A stretch of DNA of 64,000 nt from Geopseudomonas aromaticivorans (lineage in GTDB: Bacteria; Pseudomonadota; Gammaproteobacteria; Pseudomonadales; Pseudomonadaceae). This document shows, piece after piece, positions 58,926 to 64,000 of the stretch. The notes beneath the pieces are model-generated. The model saw only the letters and a program-made list of their open reading frames with translations. It made no database searches and was not told the origin of the DNA. Positions within the stretch are counted from its first letter, which is position 1. Each line of letters begins with the position of its first letter. Location of the stretch: NCBI RefSeq assembly GCF_019097855.1, contig NZ_JAHRGL010000049.1, forward strand, positions 1 through 64,000. The letters run 5' to 3'. The position numbers and the translations under genes are program-made.

Positions 58926-59459
58926 ATGAGCACAGATGCCTTCACGGAACGCTTGGGCACCATCAAGACCGACTTCATCCAGGGCGATGACGGCCGCGAC
59001 CTAATCATCGGACGACACGGCCGCGACGTCCTGCTCGGCGAAGGCGGTGACGACCGCATCGAGGCCGGCCACGGCAACGACATCCTGGCCGGCGGCGCCG
59101 GCAACGACATGCTGTACGGCGGCAAAGGCCGCGACACCTACCAGTGGAATTTCACCGAGATACAGCCGGGCGACCGCGACACGCTGTTCGACGACCGCGG
59201 CAGCCGCCTGCAGCTCGACGATGACCTGCTGGCACAACTGCTGCTCGATGGCAAACCCCTGGACAGCCTCAAGAGCCGCAAGGTTGTCGGCGACACCATC
59301 GACGCCGACAACAGCATCGCCTGGCAAAACGGCAGCCTGCTGATCGATCTGGACGGCAACGGCCAGTTCGATCCGACCACCGACACCCAGATCGAGATTG
59401 TCGGCAACGCCACCCGCCTTACCTTCGCAGCCAGCAGCGACTTGCTGATACTTGGCTAA
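58926..59459 (+). CDS. Short RTX-type calcium-binding protein
   Basis: The protein has 177 residues. Six consecutive nonapeptide units of the RTX type occupy residues 20-73 (for example GHGNDILAG, GAGNDMLYG, GKGRDTYQW). A C-terminal beta-rich region follows, ending SSDLLILG. There is no N-terminal signal, as expected for type I secretion. It is much shorter than typical RTX toxins, so it is either a small secreted calcium-binding protein or the C-terminal remains of a larger one. No secretion genes lie next to it. It borders the integration site. Confidence 0.85.
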   Translation: MSTDAFTERLGTIKTDFIQGDDGRDLIIGRHGRDVLLGEGGDDRIEAGHGNDILAGGAGNDMLYGGKGRDTYQWNFTEIQPGDRDTLFDDRGSRLQLDDDLLAQLLLDGKPLDSLKSRKVVGDTIDADNSIAWQNGSLLIDLDGNGQFDPTTDTQIEIVGNATRLTFAASSDLLILG

Positions 59460-59685
59460 AGGGGGCATGCACCCTTTGACTCCCCCTGCGTCGTGGGACC
59501 AAGCAAGTACGCGCCATGGCCGGCGAGATTAACGTCGGGGAATTGGCCGTCGTACTGACGCGGATTCGCGTCGAGCGGGTAGTCATCGAGGGGAGCGGCA
59601 GCAGGTAGGCGAGAAGCATGTCGCCATCCTGCCGCCGCCGCTTCAACCAACCGAGCAGCTGTGACCCAATCAGGGGATTCAGGCC

Positions 59686-59727
59686 CAAAAACGACTTAGG
59701 CCCGCATCGCTGCGAGCCTAAGTCGTT
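59686..59727 (-). terminator. Intrinsic terminator of the tRNA-Thr transcript
   Basis: AACGACTTAGGC (59690-59701) and GCCTAAGTCGTT (59716-59727) form a 12-bp stem. On the minus strand it is followed by TTTTTGGG, a proper U-tract. It lies just after the 3' end of the tRNA-Thr fragment, in the position expected for the tRNA's own terminator. Confidence 0.85.
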
Positions 59728-59735
59728 AATTTAGA

Positions 59736-59785
59736 TGGTGCCGGCACCAGGAATTGAACCCGGGACCTACTGATTACAAGTCAGT
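59736..59785 (-). tRNA. 3' half of tRNA-Thr (anticodon TGT), integration site attL
   Basis: Read on the minus strand, the segment gives the anticodon arm ACTGA-CTTGTAA-TCAGT (anticodon TGT, Thr), the T-arm with GGGTTCAATTCC, and an acceptor end GCCGGCACCA with encoded CCA. Homology stops at 59785, exactly where the D-arm should begin, and the 5' half is absent. This is a partial gene left by integration at the 3' end of a tRNA-Thr; the reconstituted gene should lie at the far end of the island, right of the window. Confidence 0.85.
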
Positions 59786-59863
59786 GGGCGTACCGATACC
59801 TGCTGATTTACGAAACACTACAAACCTATACAGAATGCGGCTTTCAGCCTACTCTTGCCTTAA

Positions 59864-59921
59864 CGGGCTAACACGAAAATCGACCAAATTTGTTAGCCCG
59901 TGTTAGCCCGGTGTTAGCCCG
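59864..59921. repeat. Cluster of CGGGCTAACA arm-type sites upstream of the integrase gene
   Basis: CGGGCTAACACG at 59864-59875 faces three copies of TGTTAGCCCG at 59891, 59901 and 59912. They sit between the att site and the integrase start, where arm-binding sites for the integrase N-terminal domain or an excisionase are expected. Confidence 0.7.
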
Positions 59922-59940
59922 GCACAGCAGAGGCAGGATC

Positions 59941-61308
59941 ATGGCAAAGCTGAAATTCACCAAAACGGCACTGCTGGCGCTGCAACCGCCAGAGGCAGGC
60001 AAGCGCCTGGCCGTATACGACACCGAAGTGCCGAAGCTGGCGATGCGGATCACTTCGGCCGGCACCCGCACCTTCTACGTCGTAAAGCGTGCCGGCTCCT
60101 CGATTGCCTGGGTGAAGCTCGGCACCTTCCCCGAGATGACCGTCGAGCAGGCCCGCGGCGAGGCGCAGAAGATCCTCGGCGAGTTCGCCACCGGAGCCAA
60201 CCCAGCAGCAGCACGTCGCGCCATTCGTCAGGAGCCGACTTTCACCGAGATGCTGGCCGACATGCTGACGCACAAGAAGAAGCGTGACGGCTCGCCGATC
60301 ACCGAGCGCACCAAGAAGGACTACCTCGACACCGCGCGGCTTCACATGGGAGCCATCGCCAACAGCAAGCTGTCGCACATCACCCGCTCCGAGGTGAAGG
60401 CGATTCACACCAAGGCGAGCAAGAAGAGCGCACGCCAAGCTGACAAGTCCGTTGCCATCATTTCCTCGGTGTTCAACTACGCCGCCGATCATGAGCACTT
60501 CAGCGGCACCAACCCGGCCAGCCGCATCCAGAAAAATGCCGTATCCGAGCGCGACCGCTTCGTCCAGGCCGCAGAACTACCCTACCTGTTCGATGCCATC
60601 GGCGAATCCAGCCTGAGCGACTTCTTTCTGCTGTCACTGCTGACTGGCGCACGCCGCTCCAACGTACAAGCGATGGCCTGGCGCGAACTCGACCTCGACG
60701 CGCGCATCTGGCGCATCGGCATGACCAAGAACGGCACTCCGCAGAATGTCACCCTGCCGCCCGAGGCCGTGACTGCCCTGCATGCCCGCAAGCGCACGAC
60801 CGGCACCTCGCAATTCGTGTTTCCTGGCGACGGCAAGACCGGCCATCTTGTCGAGCCGAAGAAGGCATGGGCAGCGATCCTGCTCCGCGCCAGCCTGCGC
60901 CGCCTGCTCGACCACCTGGAAAGCCTCGGCAAACTGACTGCCGAGGAGCGCCAGCGCGCCGACAAGCAGATCACCGAAGCGCCAGCCGCCACCAGCAAGC
61001 GTTATCGAGCCATAGCCGACGCGCTGGAAATTGACCCGCCGCTCTATGACATGACCGACCTGCGCATCCATGACCTGCGCCGCACCCTAGGGAGCTGGCA
61101 GGCCAAGACCGGCGCATCGATGGCTATCATCGGCAAGAGTCTGAACCACAAGAGCCTGCAATCGACGGCGATCTATGCCCGACTCGACCTCGATCCGGTA
61201 CGTCAGTCTGTCGAGACGGCGACGCAGGCCATGCTTGAGGCAGGAGGCATCAAACAGCCGGCTGAAGTAGTGAATCTGCTGAAACGAGCCCCGAAAAAAA
61301 GAAATTGA
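59941..61308 (+). CDS. Tyrosine-type site-specific integrase
   Basis: The protein has 455 residues from ATG 59941 (GGCAGGA upstream). The N-terminal DUF4102-type arm-binding domain occupies about 1-95 (KFTKTALLALQPPEAGKRLAVYDTEVPKLAMRI), the core-binding domain about 100-200, and the catalytic domain from about 205. Catalytic residues are Arg238/239 (LTGARRSN), His377 and Arg380 (IHDLRRT), His403 (LNHKS) and Tyr412 (AIYARLD), so it appears intact. Integrases of this class insert islands at tRNA 3' ends, here the tRNA-Thr next to it. Confidence 0.95.
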   Translation: MAKLKFTKTALLALQPPEAGKRLAVYDTEVPKLAMRITSAGTRTFYVVKRAGSSIAWVKLGTFPEMTVEQARGEAQKILGEFATGANPAAARRAIRQEPTFTEMLADMLTHKKKRDGSPITERTKKDYLDTARLHMGAIANSKLSHITRSEVKAIHTKASKKSARQADKSVAIISSVFNYAADHEHFSGTNPASRIQKNAVSERDRFVQAAELPYLFDAIGESSLSDFFLLSLLTGARRSNVQAMAWRELDLDARIWRIGMTKNGTPQNVTLPPEAVTALHARKRTTGTSQFVFPGDGKTGHLVEPKKAWAAILLRASLRRLLDHLESLGKLTAEERQRADKQITEAPAATSKRYRAIADALEIDPPLYDMTDLRIHDLRRTLGSWQAKTGASMAIIGKSLNHKSLQSTAIYARLDLDPVRQSVETATQAMLEAGGIKQPAEVVNLLKRAPKKRN

Positions 61309-61414
61309 GAGACAGCTTGGCCAAGTACTAACCAGTCTAGCCTGATGGGTAAAAACGGATTACTCAACCGCCTGACTGGTTACCGTTGCGAATAGATTAA
61401 GGATGACATAGGGA

Positions 61415-62266
61415 ATGATGGAAACTCCAACCGCCGACCAGTTTAATGAGCTAGCAATGGCTGCAGAGCGGTATAGCAAACTCTTTTACGAGCGCGGAGC
61501 TGCGCTGGCGTATGGAACATTCGACGAAGAAATAAGCGAAGATGAGATAGTTTCACTATCGATTCACCTATCCAATGCCAACAATGAAGCATGGGATCTA
61601 TCCTTAGGCACAGAAGGCCTTTTCGTGCTTAGCTGGCTGCATGAGCAACCAGCCTTCTGCCTCGCAAGAGAGGCATTAGGATTCGTTCCACTGGATCAGG
61701 ATAAAGGCTGGCAGCCTCGCTTCGAGCAGATCATCCGCCGATGGGCTGCGCGCAAGAAGCGTCATGGCGGGACGCTCGTATGGAGCATTGAGAGAGAAAG
61801 TAAAAAGTTCCTCACCTATTTATCTGGAATTGCAAAGGCTGCCCACGGCTATATAACAAAGCGTCGCGTTCGCGCCGCAATAGATGGCCCTGAAAAAATT
61901 GAAAAAATAAAGTCACTACTAACTGAAATTGAGCAGCTACTTGCTGCGGAATGGATACCAGAAAATCACAGAAAAAATCTTTTACGCCTAATCAATACAA
62001 GCAAAGCAATTGATCTCCTTGAAAATCAAGAAATAATCAGCACCCCATTGAGCCGCCGAAATGATAATGACCTACCAGCAAGACTTATGGCATCTGAAAT
62101 AATCCGCCTTCATCACGAACTATTCTCAGCCACACACAAGCGTGCAGTATTCCATTTGATGGGCATGGCATTCATTGAGCGCCCGCTAGAAATGCGAACA
62201 ATTGAGCGCCTAGCCAAGGCTGAAAAAGACCGCCTATCCCAAAGCTGCGACAGAAGAAACCCATAG
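61415..62266 (+). CDS. AT-rich island protein of unknown function
   Basis: The protein has 283 residues from ATG 61415 (a second ATG follows immediately). It is predicted mostly helical, with no signal peptide. Notable segments are RRWAARKKRHGGTLVWSIE and EKIEKIKSLLTEIEQLLAAEWIPENHRKNLLRLINTSKAIDLLENQE. Base composition is clearly more A/T-rich than the neighbouring genes, with many AAA/ATA codons, indicating separate origin. No family was recognised. Its place just after the integrase is where satellites often carry accessory or defence cargo. Confidence 0.75.
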   Translation: MMETPTADQFNELAMAAERYSKLFYERGAALAYGTFDEEISEDEIVSLSIHLSNANNEAWDLSLGTEGLFVLSWLHEQPAFCLAREALGFVPLDQDKGWQPRFEQIIRRWAARKKRHGGTLVWSIERESKKFLTYLSGIAKAAHGYITKRRVRAAIDGPEKIEKIKSLLTEIEQLLAAEWIPENHRKNLLRLINTSKAIDLLENQEIISTPLSRRNDNDLPARLMASEIIRLHHELFSATHKRAVFHLMGMAFIERPLEMRTIERLAKAEKDRLSQSCDRRNP

Positions 62267-62383
62267 CAGCCACCATTTCTGACGACACAGCCAGCGCTTA
62301 TTTACATAAATTTTAGACGGCAGGATACCGGCGATATAACTCCTCCTTTGCCGTCGTCAAGCGGATCTTTTTTTCCGAGCATA

Positions 62384-62410
62384 GCCCCGTAAATTTTATC
62401 CACACGGGGC
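62384..62410. promoter_or_regulatory. Inverted repeat just upstream of the AlpA-like gene
   Basis: GCCCCGT (62384-62390) and ACGGGGC (62404-62410) flank 13 A/T-rich nt, ending 8 nt before the start codon. The position suits an operator for autoregulation by the following DNA-binding protein, or a leader hairpin controlling translation. Confidence 0.5.
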
Positions 62411-62417
62411 TTACTCT

Positions 62418-62690
62418 ATGACCACCACCCACACCACCAACATCTCGGCCATCAAGGCCGAGATCGCCGCCCAGCTCGGTTTCGACCCGAACAGTCCGCC
62501 CGCCCACATCGATGACAAGCTGGCAGCCGACGCCCTCGGCCTGAAGCCGACCACCCTCGCCGTCTGGCGCTCGACCGGGCGCTACAACCTGCCTTACCTC
62601 AAGGTTGGCCGCCTGGTGAAGTACCGCCTGAGCGACCTTGCCGAGTTCCTCGCTCGCCGCACCGCCAAACACACCGGCGAGGTGCGCTAA
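62418..62690 (+). CDS. AlpA/excisionase-like helix-turn-helix protein
   Basis: The protein has 90 residues. The C-terminal half has a MerR-like winged helix: KLAADALGLKPTTLAVWRSTGRYNLPYLKVGRLVKYRLSDLAEFLARRT, the AlpA/excisionase (HTH_17) pattern. It probably regulates island genes or directs excision. Its stop overlaps the next start by one base (TAATG), so the next three genes form a tightly coupled operon. Confidence 0.88.
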   Translation: MTTTHTTNISAIKAEIAAQLGFDPNSPPAHIDDKLAADALGLKPTTLAVWRSTGRYNLPYLKVGRLVKYRLSDLAEFLARRTAKHTGEVR

Positions 62691-62929
62691 TGATCGTCAT
62701 CAACAACCACCGCATCGAAGAACATCGGGAGTTCGTTCTCGAGCAACTGATTCCGCTGATCGTCGGCCATGCCCGCAACAGCGGCTCCCCAAGCGAAGCC
62801 GTAACCCTGGCGTCCTTCTTCGCCCTGGCGACGATCCTCCAGGCAGAAGGCATGTCGCGCAGCACGCTGCTTCAGGCCATCGACACCGCGCGCCTCTCCG
62901 AGCACGAGGCATCGGAGGTACTGCACTGA
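62690..62929 (+). CDS. Small island protein of unknown function
   Basis: The protein has 79 residues and is helical, with IEEHREFVLEQLIPLIVGHARNSGS and ILQAEGMSRSTLLQAIDTARL. It is coupled at both ends by start-stop overlaps (TAATG and TGATG) to the regulator and the primase-like gene, so it is likely a replication accessory. No family was recognised. Confidence 0.7.
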   Translation: MIVINNHRIEEHREFVLEQLIPLIVGHARNSGSPSEAVTLASFFALATILQAEGMSRSTLLQAIDTARLSEHEASEVLH

Positions 62930-63324
62930 TGCCCTCCCCCATCGATTTGGTCCTCTCGCGCCTGGACGGCGTGAAACCTACAGGCAGGGGCAAATGGATG
63001 GCCCGCACTCCGACCCGCAAGGACAAGACTCCGAGTCTGTCCATACGGGAGCTCGATGACGGCCGCGTGCTGCTGAAAGACTTCGGTGGTGACGACACCC
63101 CTGATGTCCTGGCAGCCATCGGCCTGACCTTTTCCGACCTGTATCCGGACAGTGTCCGCCGCCCCGCCCGGTGCAGGCCGAACAGTACCGCCGTCGAAGT
63201 CGAGCGCCGCATCGTCACCTACGGCACATCCTTGCTGGAACAAGGCTCCAAGCTGCCGCAGTCCGACCTGGAGCGCCTGGAGGTGGCTCGCCGCCGCCTC
63301 GCTCAACTGGAGGGCCGTGCATGA
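62929..63324 (+). CDS. Primase N-terminal-like protein lacking zinc ligands
   Basis: The protein has 131 residues. It follows the CHC2/P4-primase N-terminal pattern: RLDGVKPTGRGKWMARTPTRKDKTPSLSIRELDDGRVLLKDFGGDDTPDVLAAIGLTFSDLYP. The zinc-binding Cys and His positions of that fold are replaced (TPTR for CPxH, KDFGGD for HCFxGC). The catalytic toprim or archaeo-eukaryotic primase domain is absent. It is coupled to the RepA-like gene downstream. It may serve as a replication adaptor. Confidence 0.75.
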   Translation: MPSPIDLVLSRLDGVKPTGRGKWMARTPTRKDKTPSLSIRELDDGRVLLKDFGGDDTPDVLAAIGLTFSDLYPDSVRRPARCRPNSTAVEVERRIVTYGTSLLEQGSKLPQSDLERLEVARRRLAQLEGRA

Positions 63325-64000
63325 CCGTACAGCAAAAAGACCCCTTCAAAGATCAGTGGACCGAGATCGACCAGCGCCTGGCCAGCACGCCGCCGTTCCG
63401 CTTCATCGCGGCCTGCGAGATGCCGGTGAACCCCATCGCCTGGCTGATCGAAAGCTACATCGAGGCGGATGCGCTCGCGGTGCTGTACGGCCCTCCCGGC
63501 AAGGGCAAGTCGTTCCTCGCCCTGGACATGTCGTGCTGCATTGCTACCGGCCAGCCGTTCCATGGGCACGACGTGAAGCCGGGGGCCGTGTTCTATATCG
63601 CCGGTGAAGGCCACAACGGCCTAGCACGGCGTCTGAGGGCCTGGGCTCAGCACAACGACACGGAGATGCCGGTGCTGCTGTTCATGTCCGAAGCCCCCAC
63701 CGATCTGGCCAGCGCCAGCAATGCCGCGAAGGTGGCTGAGGCCGTTCAACAGCTTGCCGACAGGACTGGCGAGACCCCGGCACTGATCGTTATCGACACG
63801 ATGGCCCGTAACTTCGGCGGCGACGAAAACAGCGCAACCGATGTGGGACAGTTCATCCGTAATGCCGACGCGCTGCGCCGGCACTGGAAAGCCACCGTGC
63901 TGATCGTCCACCACAGCGGCAAGAACGGCGAGCGCGGCGCACGCGGATCTTCGGCGCTGAAAGGCGCTGCCGATGCCGAGTACGAGGTCAGTCGCAGCGA
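63321..64000 (+). CDS. RepA-like AAA (RecA-fold) ATPase, 3' end outside window
   Basis: The frame from ATG 63321 stays open to the window end (226 codons seen). It has Walker A GPPGKGKS (57-64), AGEGHNGLARRL, Walker B LIVIDTMARNFGGDENSA and the sensor-like HHSGKNGERGARGSSALKGAADAEYEV. These are typical of AAA_25 proteins related to the hexameric helicase RepA of RSF1010 and found in satellites and islands. It is expected to unwind or load at the island replication origin. The start overlaps the primase-like stop (ATGA). Confidence 0.9.
   Translation, partial: MTVQQKDPFKDQWTEIDQRLASTPPFRFIAACEMPVNPIAWLIESYIEADALAVLYGPPGKGKSFLALDMSCCIATGQPFHGHDVKPGAVFYIAGEGHNGLARRLRAWAQHNDTEMPVLLFMSEAPTDLASASNAAKVAEAVQQLADRTGETPALIVIDTMARNFGGDENSATDVGQFIRNADALRRHWKATVLIVHHSGKNGERGARGSSALKGAADAEYEVSRS

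Larger units (their letters stand above)
59736..64000. mobile_element. Left end of an integrated genomic island (satellite-like)
   Basis: The element begins at the tRNA-Thr fragment and continues past the window. It carries a tyrosine integrase, an AT-rich unknown gene, an AlpA-like regulator, a primase-like protein and a RepA-like ATPase, all on the plus strand. The absence so far of phage structural genes and the replication-type modules suggest a P4-like satellite or small integrative element rather than a full prophage. The right end is not visible. Confidence 0.8.

Noticed and set aside
59456-59688. Short minus-strand frames between the RTX gene and the tRNA fragment
   Set aside because: There is no convincing start, ribosome-binding site or recognisable family, and two overlapping frames look equally plausible. 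At most this is an unidentified remnant.
59736-59821. A complete tRNA-Thr gene
   Set aside because: The D-arm and 5' acceptor strand cannot be found beyond 59785, so only the 3' half is present.
59891-59921. CRISPR-like short repeats (TGTTAGCCCG three times)
   Set aside because: The units are 10 bp with no spacers and lie directly upstream of an integrase gene, so arm-type binding sites fit better.

Overview
ORGANISM. The window is high-GC chromosomal DNA of a Pseudomonas. The evidence is a divergent ttgABC/ttgR efflux locus with a TtgR-type operator, an MvaT-family H-NS analogue, an OprD-family porin, a liu leucine-catabolism cluster with its MerR regulator LiuR, and two DUF2790 proteins. 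The species cannot be fixed from the sequence alone. LAYOUT 1-25 kb. The left edge cuts an IS110/IS1111-type transposase. Next come an RND tripartite pump (ttgABC, minus strand) and its divergent repressor ttgR. An HNH nuclease then sits in one operon with a 1105-residue PLD/helicase/S24-like/DUF3427 protein, a plausible defence module. Housekeeping genes follow (yajD, a YecA/SEC-C protein, an MvaT-family protein), then a MacAB-like ABC efflux set. A minus-strand block holds a five-gene branched-chain-type ABC importer, an OprD porin, an AhpD-like protein and an acyl-CoA synthetase. LAYOUT 25-35 kb. The plus-strand liuABCDE genes are followed by two CoA-transferase subunits, liuR and a PcaC-like protein. 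Together these take isovaleryl-CoA to acetyl-CoA and acetoacetate, and then activate acetoacetate. A perfect 16-bp palindrome lies in the divergent liuA promoter region, and a degenerate copy precedes the ABC importer, which suggests that LiuR controls both. LAYOUT 35-59 kb. This part holds DNA-alkylation repair genes (ogt, AlkA-like), a thioesterase, envelope proteins of unknown function, two DUF2790 proteins flanking an orphan arsA and a CDF metal transporter, and two paralogous AaeAB-like efflux operons facing away from each other around a LysR and an AraC regulator. A group of poorly characterised proteins follows (DUF2950, DUF3300, an HD-repeat protein), then a decayed hsdR remnant and a short RTX protein. 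LAYOUT 59.7-64 kb. The 3' half of a tRNA-Thr is followed by arm-type repeats, a tyrosine integrase, an AT-rich ORF, an AlpA-like regulator, a cysteine-less primase-like protein and a RepA-like ATPase that runs off the window. This is the left end of an integrated island, possibly a phage satellite. No rRNA gene, complete tRNA gene or CRISPR array was seen.
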